Below are positions 22,201 through 36,000 of a stretch of DNA of 64,000 nucleotides, one piece after another. Origin of the DNA: Dermatophagoides farinae (taxonomy: Eukaryota; Arthropoda; Arachnida; Sarcoptiformes; Pyroglyphidae); contig NC_134679.1 of NCBI RefSeq assembly GCF_024713945.1, positions 2,795,001 through 2,859,000 on the forward strand, given 5' to 3'. Under the pieces are notes generated by a model. The model had not been told where the DNA came from. It worked only from the letters and a program-made list of their open reading frames with translations, and did no database searches. Each line of letters begins with the position of its first letter. The stretch's first letter is position 1. The translations under genes and the position numbers were made by a program.

Positions 22201-23979
22201 ACAAAAACAACAACGATTCCTCAAAGCCAAAAAGTTGACTACAATTGAATAACAACAACAATGGTTATAAGATTTGAAAAAGGAAAAAATAGGAATTTTT
22301 TCGCTTATCGTATTAACGGATCTATTATTCTAACTACTATTGTCAACAACAGCAGCAGCAGCAGCAGCAGCGACAGAAACAATAATAATAATCACAACAA
22401 TAATCAAAACCAAACTATACGATGATGATGATGATGATTCTTATGGCCAAAAATGAATGAATGATTGAATGATGAATAAAGCAATGGATCTGAAAAAAAA
22501 ATCTTTAGAATAAAAAAGCGTAAAAGCAAGAAAAAAAGAATGTTCCTTCGTTCATGGGCTTATGAGCAATTATCAATGCAATCGATTGTGAACCCATTTG
22601 ACTTACATACACGCACATATATCATATACACCGAACAAATCAACCATTCAACCGACCAACCAACCAACCAAACAACCAAACAACTATGATGATGACGACC
22701 ATGTATATGTTGTTGTTGGTCAACACATCGACATTACATCAAAACAATTTTTTTTTATTATTTTATTCTTGCTTAGGTCCGAAGACGAGAAAAAAATAAA
22801 GAAAAAAAAAGACAATTACAATAGACTAGCAAAAAATAAAATAAGGAACACACACACATTTATATACCGCATAACTTGCGATATTCCATAGACATATATA
22901 CATACATATAAAGTGAAAAAGTTCCATAACGATTGTAAAATATAAGAGAAAAAAAAATGAGTTGAATGCCTCGTCTAGCACATAAACCCACAATCTTATA
23001 TACACAATTTTCCAATCATTCAATTATTTCCAGATGTTGAATAACTTTTTCACTGCCATACACACATGAATCCATCCATCTCTTTTCAAAAAATTCATCT
23101 ATCCATCTATCCATCCATCCATACGTCATTCATTCATTCATTCATTCAAGTCATTGTGCATGGTCGATCCAACACACAATCCAATCAACAACAACAAAAA
23201 AAAACCAAACAATCAACATTCAAGAACGGCGTAAACCATAGACACAACATCAGGAAAAAGAAAAAAAAATGCAAAAGACCAATTTTTCCGTTATTGAAGA
23301 GCAAAAAAAAAAAAATGAAAAGAATCAAAATGAGTACAATAAGGCAACAAATTCATTCAGGAATTTTTTTTTTTTTTTTTGGTGAAAACACAGAAGAAAT
23401 CATTTCCTTAGAACCAATTTGGATACGGATGTTTACTATTATTATCCAATATTTAGCTCTTATTTTAGTCGTTTTTTGTTTGTTTGTTTGTTTGTTGTTG
23501 TTGTTATGGTCATTCGCTCATCACTTATAATGATTATATATGTAACGACGAATGAAAAAGTATTGAAAAAAAAGGGAGAAAAAATTTGTGACATCAACGG
23601 TATTCATATGTATTGCAGAATAAGAAGAAAAAAAAATTCAATTTAATCATATCAATTCAATTCTAGATTTTATTATTATTATTACCATTATTATAAGAAT
23701 GGAATGATAATAATGAATAATGATAAAAAGTATGGAATTGTTATGGCCATTTTTTTTTCTCTCTCTCTCTCTATTACTGTTGAAGTACACATATAAGTAG
23801 ATAAAAGAATTCCAAATGACGACGACAACGTTGAAAATGGAAAAAATTATAGGGAATGAATCGATAAAGGGCCTTATTATTTTATCAATGAAAGAATCGA
23901 AGAAAAAAACGAATGAAGGAAAAAAAAAAAGCAAAAAAAAATCTATTCAATTCGAATTGCAGAAATATGTTGCTGAAAA

Positions 23980-24012
<33 letters not shown>

Positions 24013-27000
24013 GTTAAACCGCTACCAACATAGTGGAAAAGACTTGGCATCGAATTTCAAAAAAAAGTCTCAGAAAAAAACTTTTTTTTTACGAAAAGTT
24101 TTTTGCGTTTATCGTGTGTTTGGAATTTTTTTGTTTTGCTTCGTCTTATTCTTCTTCTCTTCCAAATTATTTTATTTTCGTATTCTGTTTTTATTCAATC
24201 AGGATGGAAAGAAGAAAAAAAAAATTTTCCATTGCTACTCGAGAATATCGAAAAAAATGCATCCTCGTACAGTATGATATATGATTCACTAAGTCTAAGA
24301 AAAAAAAATTGGCCAACAAAAATTACCGTTCGTGATTTCGAATATTAGTAATGGGATTTTCTTCAGTTCAAAAAAATTTTTTTGAAGACCAAAAAAAAAA
24401 AAACAAATAGGATTAACATTCTTTAGAAAATGAAAACCATGTGAAATATTCGTGTGTGTGTGCAGACACTGTGAATGTAAAATTATTGCAAGTAAAAATT
24501 TTTCCGGAAACTAACATTTCTTTACATTGATTTATAATAATGATAATAATTGATAATTGATTGACATTTACAATATACTGACATTAACAAACACTTACAT
24601 TGGATAATGTATCGACATTTGATGGCATTGATCTTGTATATTGTTGGTGGTACCACCGACAAGGCATACTTTTTCATGTTCAGTTTGATCACATAAATCG
24701 ACATCATTGTCATCATCATCATCATCGCCATTAATATCCATGATGGTCGTATCAGTTTCGACGATAATTGAATCTTTTGTTGAAATATTGCCAAGCTGTT
24801 TTCTGTTATCTATATATGAAAAAGATATAGAAAAGATTTAATTTATTAATAAAATATATACCGAACGAATAAATTATTTTGTATATTTGTGTAGATAATG
24901 AGATATGACATTTCATTTGGTTCAAAGGTCTCTAGGGACACGTTCTTTTAGAGAAAGTTAAAAGGTTGGTTTTTTTTTTGGTTGCCAAAGCAATCCAAAA
25001 CATATTTTTGTTGTTGTTGTTGTTGATGATGATGATATAACATTGGTGCCAAATGCTAAGATCATTAACTACATATGGCTATTATATTATATATAACGAT
25101 ATGAATCAAGCGCATTACTTCTTTCGTATTGAAAATTTGTCGAAGAATTTGTAAATAAATTTTAATATATAAACCAGAACAATGCAAATTTGATGGCGCT
25201 TTATTATATGTATCGATCATAATGAATAATAACAGTATTAGTAGTAGTGTTGATGCAACATTTGTGAATTTTTATATTTCACAAATATTCAATTTCCAAA
25301 TATTCAGAAATATTTTTGTTGTTGGATCGATTTTTATCATAATAATCATCATCATCATCATTATTATCCTAGTATAGTGCACGATAAACATTTTGAGCCG
25401 GGTAACATTCTGTCGCCTGAACAACAACAACAACAGCAACAACAAAAATATTTCATTTGAATCCTCTAATATAAATATGCAAATAAACGTTCCAATGAAT
25501 TTGAATCAGAAAAACAATTGGAATTATCGATTTAAACATGGAACGAGAAAAAAATGAACCTATGTTGTGTGTGTGTGTATATATTGAGAATTGAATCAGC
25601 AAATTTATTATTATTATTATTATCTGAATGTGTAAAACCAATGCGAATCTTTTTTTTTCTCTCTCTCTCTTGCGAATATATATATCCGTTTATCGTTTAT
25701 GCATATTATCAAATCAAAACACGAAATGATGCACAGCATGGGAACTGTATATGGTAATAATCGTAAAAAAAAGTTTTCCATATTATTCCATACCATTGTT
25801 TTTGTTGTTGTTTGATTTTGAAATTGTTGTTGTTGTTTTTTTGATGGTGATTTCTTTTTGAATAACATATTGCTCAAATCTTTTGATTCATGATGTAACG
25901 TTGATGATGATGAGGATGTTTGTTCATGTTTGATTCGTTTCAATTTCATATCACCATTAGATGTAATTATTGATGGTGATATTGTTGAACCAATGGCCAA
26001 TAATGCATCATTCGCCGAAAGATCAATTGATCCATCAATATTATTATCATCATCATCAGCATTATTATTATTATTATTATTGGCTGTGGTGGTGGCCATC
26101 ATCATTGTTGAATTTGTTCCATTCAATGATGGACGTGTAAAGGCTACGGTCGTTTTCGTTGAAGGTGATGATGACGATGATTGCGGTGATTGTTTTTGCT
26201 GTTTGTTGTTTCGCCGTTTACGATGATTATTATCATTATGATTATTATGGCCATTATTATTGCCACTACAGTTATTGATACCGGTACTACGCGATCCATT
26301 TGCATTATTATTTCCGCCAATACGGCTACGTATAAGTAATATTAATATAATCACAGTTATGACAATTGTTGCAACGATTCCAATTAAGATGCCTAAAATA
26401 GGATGAACAACGATTTGTTCGAAACTTCCTATAAATTATCATAATATTCATAAAAGAAGAAAAAAAAATAATACAAGAAAAGTGAATTAGACTAATCATT
26501 TGGCATTTGGTAATGATAATAAAAATGTTATTATATATAATTCTTGTCCACACGTTTATATGTGGTTACATGATTGGAGCAATCAATGATCTTTACTTCT
26601 ATTTTTAGTTGTTTGTTTTGTTTGATTCTAAGCAAAACATCAACAACAGCATCAAATGTTCAATTATTATAATCATTGGAATGGATCGAAAATTGGAAAA
26701 AAATGTAATTGTACACTATAATAATTTTATTATATGCATGTGTATGTGGGCATTCATAGTGTACACATTGAAAAAAAATCACGTACCACGAGCTGTATGT
26801 TTTTCGGGTGAAGATAACGTGACCGCCGACAATGAAACAGAATGTGAACGTCCTTTGGCATTAGTTGCATATAATACAAGTGTATAGGGTGTACCCGGTG
26901 TTAACGAACTGACAATAAAATTTGGCTGCGATGAGCTATGATTTGAATGTAACCGTTGTGGATGTTGTAATAATGAATTACTATTGATCGATGTTGTTGT

Positions 27001-30000
27001 TGTCGTTGTTGCGATACTGGCTGATTGCGCAGCTAATGTTTGATCCACAACTTTATTATTAGCATTAATGATAGTAGCACCATTACCAATATTAGATGAT
27101 GATCCAAGATTAGTTGTTGATCCAATATAAACTTCTAGATTGAAATGTTGTCGTAAGCCACCATCATCACCGGGTATACATTCGACTAGTAATGTACTCA
27201 TGGAATGATTTGTGATAGCGCAACCACGAACAGCATCAGGCCGACCTATTTTGTATAGAAAAAAAAATTTATGAATAAAAACAATTCCAACAAATGATAA
27301 TTGAAATGTATGAAAAAGTTCAAACCAAAATCAATTAAAAAGTTTTATTCAAGCACACACACATTAGCTGTAATTTGATAAGGCCAAATTGTAAAATTAT
27401 GCCTTTAACCAATCATGGTTTTATCAACCAAAACTGGAGCCAAAAATGACGATTCTTTGGTTCCTTAATGGGTTAATACAATAAATGCTAATGAATGTGG
27501 ATGAATGGAAAATTTAAAAATCAATTTCCTTGATTACGTTGACATTTATTAGCATTCGATTCGACATCATCATCATCGTGTTTGGATAAATTCAAGACAA
27601 TAAGATAACGATTTTGTCAATGGCACACATGTCTTTTATATCAATCACAGTACAACATTGATGACAATGTGTGTGTGTTTATAATGTATGATGATTGAGA
27701 CTTTGATTAATTCATCCGACCATTTATTGACAATTAATTGTCTTTTTCTCAATTCTTTTATTTGTCGGGCGGTTTAAAATTACTCAGTTGTTCAACTGAA
27801 CATAAAAGATTTTCAATCAACGATAATTCAATGTTTTCACAGTATACAAAATGAAATCGTTAATTTGCCAATTTTTTTTATTTGCTAATTGATAATTGTG
27901 AAAAATTGAACTAAAAATAAACTAAAACCATTTTCAATTATAAACGACAAATTCAAACAAAGAAAACCATCTATAACAGGAATTTAACAACGATTTGATA
28001 TAACAATAATAGCTAACAAGGAAAAAAACAACTACAATTTTTTCTTTTGTCTATTTTCAAACAAAATTGACAAAGCAAATCGATCCAATTGGAACAATGA
28101 AACACAAAGAATAATGAATAATGCTAATTAACATTTTTCATTCAAATACATTCATGAAGATTCAATAATTTTTTTTTCAATTTTCACTATGATTCAATCT
28201 AACTGGTTAAGGCGTTAACGTAAAGAAATGATTGAAAAAAATACACACACACACACACACACACATACAGTGAATATAAGTAGATTGAGTTTGTAGAGGA
28301 TATGAAAAAAAACGATAAGTTTTAACACTCATTCAAGCACATCATCACCATTCGTGATCAAATTATTCATTTCGCAAAAAAAAACGAAACGAAACGAAAT
28401 AAGAATTTTGTTCATTACATTCAATAAATGACTTGTTATTTATACAAAAAAAAAGATTAACCAATTCATGCGTAGATTCTAATTAAATATCGTCATCATC
28501 ATCATCATCATCATTGTAATCACCAACATCGTCATCATCACAAATCTTAGATTTTTTATCCTCTCTTTTTCTCATCATAATAATCACAATGCTGTAGTAG
28601 GGAAAAAAAGATCATTCGAATCTCAGTGGCTATTGATTATAGTGAAAAAAAAGAGAGAAAGAAAAAAGAAAAAAAAATGAAACTGATTCATTTGCCAGAG
28701 AATCGTAATAAGCTTCATGTGTTTGTGTTTGAGCGAGCAAGCAATTCAATTTCCTATTCATGATTTTTCATCACATACACTATTATCGTGTATTAGAGTG
28801 TGGAAAAAAATTTTCCCTTCTTTTTGTGTGGGTAAAAAATGAATTCGGCATCATCATCATCATCAGAATACAAGAAATAGTCATGATGATTATTCGTTGA
28901 AAATGGAAAAAAATTTCGGGATCAAAACTTATCGATTGATGATAATTCATTCATTTTTTTTACAAATGAAAATTCTGGGCATAGAATTCAAGTCATGAAT
29001 CATATCGTCATCCACAAAACAGCAACACTGAAGTGTAGTGTATGGAAAAAAAATAATTCAATGAACCCTACGAACGGAACAAAAAAAAATGTGACGAAAA
29101 AAAATCAATTTTTTTTCACAATTCTTCAAAAATAATATCATCCAACACTGTCTCTTTTTAGTGTAAATGTCGACCCACCAATAATAACTGCAAATGGAGA
29201 GACAAACAGAACAGAACTGAAACGCAAAGTTATAAAATGAAAATCTTGTTGTTGTTTGATTCTTCATCAAATTATATTGGATTGGAACATTGAAACGAAT
29301 CAATCGAACAATAACAACAACAAAAAAACGTATTCTAAATAAGTAAATCTTATCATTTTATTTTCATCATTTAATTTCGTTCCCTTCTCATCTGGCGGTG
29401 ATATGTGTGTGTGTGAAAGAGCGAAAAAGATACTGGGATTTTGCCCGAATAGAACGGAAAAAAAATCGATTAAATGATTTTTTTCTCGCCTTTCTCCATA
29501 ATATATTACAAACTGAAGATTTTTTCCAATTCTTAAAATGATTATGATTCCAAGAACTTCTTTTCCGAAATTAAAAACAATAAAAAAATTTTTCAATGAT
29601 CATAATTACAAAATTCTTATCACTGTATTTCCGTTTTCAATCGAATCAAATCAATATTTTTTTTGTTTTTTTTTTTGAAAACAGAAACAGAAAAAATTCA
29701 ATAATGAACTTTTCCATTTTTTTTGTTATCAAGATGACTTATCCAAATATTATGTTGATCAATCTAAAGCTATAAATATTCAATGAGTGTTTCAATGAAA
29801 AAGAACGAGATCGATTCAACAAATTATTTTTTTTCACATAAAGATTTTTTTTTTGAATTTCAATTGTTCAAAACCCAAAAATGATTTTTTTTCGACGTTA
29901 TTGTTGTTGTTGTTATTGTCATCATCATCATCATCTAACCGACGATGAAATTGACGACAATCAAATTTTTTTTAATGGAACAGAATGAAGCAAAGAGAAA

Positions 30001-33000
30001 AAAAAATTTATTTTCTTATTGTGTTTGCGATAATTTTGGCCGATTTCATATGGGAAACAACACACAAACACAAACGAGAGGCAAATAAAAATTCGAGTCA
30101 AAAACAGAATATTTGGAACGGAAAAAAAATTGTGTATGTGTATGTGTACAGTGTGTATAGTGAGAAAAGAAAAATGAATTCAATGTGAAGATAGTATATG
30201 TTAGTGGAAAAGTATATATGAAATGGATTCAATTCATTCGCAGATGAAAAATGATTAATATCAGTTTTGTGTAATACATAACCATATATACATATACAGA
30301 GATACAAATACAGGATGTGATTGTGATGAACAAACTATTCTAAGATATACGCGTATACAGAGAGAATGAGAAAAAAAAAATACAACATCCTGTATTATAT
30401 TTTTTTTATGAAAATTACACACAAAAATAAACTAGATTACTACTATCGATTTCCGGTCTATTCGTTCCAACCATTGCCAAACACACTAACAAACACCATT
30501 CGAAGAAAACGATAATTAATATGTCTTGGAAAATCTAAAAAAAAAAAAAAGTTTTATGATGTTCAGCTTCAGAATTTTTTTTTTGTCAACATCAAGTATT
30601 GGAATACTAGGAATTTAAAATAGAAAAAAAAATAATCCAAGCTTATCTGAACAACGAGTTTGTCATCCGAAAATCAACAACAAGAAAAATTTGAAATCAA
30701 ATATATATATGAAAAATTGCCAGAAGTAACACAAATTTTTTTTTACACTCAAATTCATATGTTAACTTTCAATGATTTATCCTATTGAACTGTAATAAAA
30801 TTCTGTGACCCGAAATCCATTGAATGTTAACAGCAGCAGCAGCAGCATTGAATTTGTCAAATATTTTTGAATTTTTTTTTGCCTTAAAATATTACTATCG
30901 TTAAAGCGTCAAAACAAAAAAAAAATGAAGAAAAGAAAGCAATGGTTTAATGGATTCTAATACATTTTGGTTGGCAAACTAAATTTCATTTAATATGTAT
31001 GCAAAAATAAAGCATCAATGTCTCTGTTGACGAAAAAAAATTGGAATTTTTGTTTGTTTGTTTGTTTATCTGTTACATGATCATCATTTCCATCATCATC
31101 ATCATCAACGTCAAAGCACAAGTTCCATTATATAATCAAATGGGGCATATAGTGATGAAAAAGACCACTGAATTTACCTGAATATAACAAGAGTTTCTAA
31201 TTGCAATTGATGTAAAAAATGGAAAAAAAAGAGAAAAAGGAGAGAGAGAGCTAAAAAAATTGGCTTCAAATTAATGGCAATGGAGTAGAGAGAAAAAAAA
31301 GGTAAAAGTGAAAAGCTAAATTAAATTAACTATAAAACTAACAAACAAGAATGAATGAATGAATGAAAACAACTAAAACTAAAGATAATGATAATGGGTG
31401 TGTTGTGTGTGTGTCGAAATAAATAATTCAAAATTCTCAAAAAAAAAAAAAAAAAAAAAAAAAATAAAACACGGATAAAAGACAAGAATTATTTCTTGTG
31501 TATTTATGTGTTTCTATTATATATCATAAAGCTAGTACACGATGTGTCGAGACGATGAAATATCAATCTTTTACATTGAAAATCTCTTTCTCTTTCTCTC
31601 TCTTCTTTTGCAAACATTTCATTCAAACAAGGAAGAAATTTCGTTAATACTTACCAGCGGGTACAACGCTATAAATGCAAGGCTTATTCTGTATTCCAAT
31701 ACTGTTCTGTGCTAAACATGACAATGTACCATAATCAAGTGAACTTTCTGGTCTATAAGTAGCAATCGATGTTGTTGCATTGACAGTGAATGAAGCCCAT
31801 TCTACGGATGTTTCACCACTGCCCGATGTATTTAATGTCCAACGAAATGTCAGATCAGTTGATGGTTCAGCATCGACTTCACAACGTATCCGTATCTGTT
31901 CATTACGTGAAACACCATATTGTAATTTTTGTCCCGGTTTACAGCTTGGTGCAACTGAAATTGAATAAAATAAATAAATAAGTTCGATGCTAAAAACATT
32001 GTTTCAACAATAACAACAACAACAACAACAACAGAAAAATGCCAAAAACATTCGCTTCAACAATAACAATACTTACAGTTAACTTTGAGATATAATGGAT
32101 CGGAAACGGTTTCACCTTGTTCATTGAATGCAACACATTGATAACGTCCACGATGTGAACGATGGACTTTTTGTATCACTAATGATTGATTTGTCATAAT
32201 TACAGTGGATCCTATAGCCATCGATAATGATGACGATAATGTCGGTAATGTCGGATCATCTGGCAACATGTTTGGATCACCAGACATCAATGAATGAATT
32301 GGACGATCTTCATGTAGCCACACAACTTCTTTGACAGGAGGATTAGCTTTAACATGACATTCCATATATACGTCGCTTCCTTCACGTATTGAATCAATTT
32401 GAATATTCGTACCGAAACTGATTCGTAATTGTGGTGCAACTAGAAAAATAAATAAATAAATAAAAGGATAAAAATATAATATGTAGTTGAATTATCAAAT
32501 GGAAAAAAATTGAATATTCTAGTTGTTTCAAAAAAATGGATTTGACGATTGCTATTAGTGGCTGAATGAGAGTAGTGAGAGTGGAAAAAAATTTGAATCT
32601 GCTATGATAAATAAAAATAATATAATAAAATGTAATAAAAATCGATATACTCTAATGCAATCTGTATATATGGAACACAATAGTTGCGTTGTACGTGAAT
32701 ATGAGAAGTTTTTCTCTTTTTTTTTCTCCCATGAGAAACTTGGCCAAGATGCTTCAAAAATCAATCGATCGATTGATTCATGAATAAGAGCAAAAAAAAC
32801 GAGCGGTTAGTTGTAGCGGATACATGAATTCATTGGGCTTGTTTTTTCACAACAAATAACAATGACAATGACAATGACAACAACAATACCATCAATAACA
32901 CAAATAATAATAAACAAACAAACAAAAAGGTTTCAACAAAACATTTTCGATCCATCGAATCAATCATCAAAATCTGTGTTCAAGTGCAACCTAGTAGTTT

Positions 33001-36000
33001 ATATGAAAGATCCGATCATTGATGAAAGTGAAAAAAAAATTCATTTTAGCAATATTCTTAATGTCAAAAGTGAAATTTGATTTTATTTTTAATTTAGAAA
33101 AATCATTGAAAATACCTTATAATTTGATTGACGTTTGATTTAATCGTAATGTTGCGTAAGCGTTCACAATAATAATAATAATAATTTGATTGAAACAAAT
33201 TAGATTTTTTTTACTGTGATTAACCTAAATTCATATGACCTTGAGATTCATAAGAATAAAATCTTGTTAGAAAAGAAAAAAAATCTAGATAATGAATGGC
33301 ATCGATCTGAATTGTTCATTATTAGTTTTTCTATTAGTATGGCTGCACTAAACTAAACATAGTGAAAACGAACCAAAAACCAAAATCAAACAAACAGAAA
33401 AATCAAATCAAAAGAATTGGTCAGAAATCTTGTATATAATATAATATGTGTTATTATTGGTTAGAGAAAGAGCAAGAATGAAAAGCATCTAAAAATCAAT
33501 AAATCGATTGAATCCTGTCACTATCATCAAATAACATTGTTGCTTTCAGCACTTTTCTTAACAGTTTTTTTTTCTTTGCATTTGCAAGATGGCCAAAAAA
33601 GAGAAGAAAAATTCTCATTACATCTAAACAAGAAATAAGTGTACAAGAAGATAAATACTGTATATATTATACAAAGATATATTAGTGGTCAACATTGCCA
33701 TCATCATACAACTACCTTTGTGTCATTTACATTATAGAAAAGAATTTGACCACGTTATAAAAAAAAATCACGCTTGTCTTGATAATATAGAATAATCTAG
33801 TACCCACATATCATCATAGTCATTCAAAATGAAGTGAAATTTTTTTTTATGTATATCCAAAAGCTAGTAAATGTGTTTGGTAAAAGTTTTGAGTTTCTCA
33901 TTCAATTCAAGCAACAATCAATCAGTAAAAAAAATCAATCTAAAAAAATATAGTGTTGATAACTCTACCAGAATTTTCTTTCTTTTTTTTTATTGGCATC
34001 AAATTCATCAATTTTTCAGCTGTCGCTATTTGTTTAGAATTCGGGCGATCAAATCATATGGATAGTTTACTCCCAGATTCATGTCAGTTGTGTGTTCTGT
34101 TCTTGTCAATTGATTTATTTTTCACGATTTCTTTTCAATTCAGTCCAGTCTTTTCAATCGACTATTCAATTTTTTTTCATTCAAAAAAAAAAAAAATACT
34201 GTTAGCCGAATATGAATTCTATTGGCCTAGTTTCAAAAAATCGCCTTTTATATCAAGTCGTTTTTTTTACATTCGTTCTTTCGTCCGTTCATTTATTTAT
34301 TTGTCCATTGTATTGATGTGGTCAATAATACAATATTACTTACATTGTACATTGAGTAATCGTTCATCTTTTAATGCCGTATGTGGCATCGGCAAATTGT
34401 CTGCCCGGCATGTCAATAATTTTCCATTATCTTCAACACTTGGTACGAATACAATAGTCGATACGGTTGCATTACCATCTTCATTGACGCTATCACGAAC
34501 ATTTGAGCTAAGACGTTCATTGCCTAACCACCATGATATCTGTGCGGCTGGCCTAGATCCAGTACTTTGGCATTGAAATTCAGCTTTTGAACCGGCCGGA
34601 AGTATAAATGAAAGTCTTGGATCAATCATGAATGTCGTTGATGATGTTATTGAACCATTGTGCGATGATGATGATGATGATGATTTTGATTTCAAATATG
34701 ATTTAGGCAATATTTTCACATCAATTGGACGAACTAAAATGATGACATGAAAAAAAAAACAAACGATAATAGAGTTTAAATCAATTAGATAAAGACAAAT
34801 TATATATTGAATGCATAGCTAGCTATATATACTGTATTTTGTAAAAAATTGCATAAAAGGAAATTGATCGACAACAGTCAAAACAGGAAGCAAGTGATTG
34901 ATTTCTATTTGGGTCTCAGTTTCTATTTTCATGATCTATGAAGAATTTGATAGATTGATGTAGCGGGGCTAACTGATTTAACAAAAAAAAAAATTCAGTG
35001 TTATATATTCTATAGACAAAAACAATCTTATCCATCCATCTACAATTCGATGAATTGTTTCCTTCATAAAGAGAAAGAACGAGAAAAAAAATTCCTTCTC
35101 TTCATATTGTTATAGTCTGTCAAGTTTGTTTGTTTTAGTAAAAATTCAATGTAGCGGTAAATCGCTATAATATCCTTTTCAATTTTCATTTTCATTGAAC
35201 GGATCCAGAAAATGGGAAGTGAACACAAAAAAAAAACAACAACAACAACAGAATTCCAACAAACACAAATCGATAATTGTAATTTTCTATTTATATAAAA
35301 TAAATATGCCAACAACGAGAGAAAAAAAAAATGACAGAATAAATGTCTATGTGTACTACACACTTCATCATTTGTACAATTTTGTTTTCTGGCGCTTACT
35401 AACAAACATAAGGTCTCAAACAATGATAATGATGATGATGATGATTGTCATGAAATGTCAATTTTCCTAAAACACTCAATGGGATCGACATTTTTGTTAA
35501 TATCATTTTTTTTTCACAATATTCAATTTCATTTTTGTTCAGTGTATACAATATTTGTTGCCGGGTTGATGACGAAAAAAAAAATAAAATGAAATGAAAT
35601 GAAATGAAAGTAAAATAAAATGAAAACTGATTAAAATTGTCATCATCGTTGTTGGAAAATGACTTTTTTTCAAAAAAAAAAAAAAAAATTGAACAGACTC
35701 CAATGAAAAAAACAAAAGAAAAAAAACTTGAATCTAGTGAAAAACGAAACAAAGATAGGAAAAATATAAGTAAATAAATAAATAAAGTTGACGGCTAAAA
35801 ATTAAGTTTTCTCTCTCTTTCTCTCTCTCTCTGTTTTTCATTCGGATTGTTCAAAGCGTTCATCCAATTTGTTGTTTGTTGAATCTCAGAGAGAAAGAGA
35901 GAGAGGGAAGGAAAAGAATAAACAACAACAATAATAAGCTGTAAGCAAAGAAGAAAAAAATTAATAACAAAAGACTAGTTTTTTTTTGATTCTTTTTTTT

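Larger units (their letters stand above)
20301..24598 (-). other. Receptor intron 10
   Basis: 4.3 kb without credible coding sequence. Contains a GATA run near 20587-20601, CAG repeat (22350-22370), CATC/CATT repeats near 23090-23150 and a T30 run (23982-24011). Several ORFs of 80-150 codons are made of Lys/Asn/Phe runs and are taken as chance. Confidence 0.65.

Noticed and set aside
23066-24348. Several overlapping plus-strand frames of 75-154 codons
   Set aside because: Built from CATC repeats and A and T homopolymers; no plausible protein.
24522-24794. Alternative frame in the exon 10 region starting MAIFQQKI
   Set aside because: Its Met run comes from GATGAT repeats read in the wrong frame; the Asp-rich frame fits splice phases on both sides.
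31439-31464. A26 run as a possible poly(A) tail of a processed pseudogene
   Set aside because: No gene-like sequence or target duplication lies beside it; similar runs are common in this window.
31780-31981. Two short plus-strand frames
   Set aside because: They are shadows of the minus-strand Ig5 exon.
33953-34576. A 207-codon plus-strand frame
   Set aside because: Its first part is T-rich intron and its second part is antisense of the Ig3 exon.
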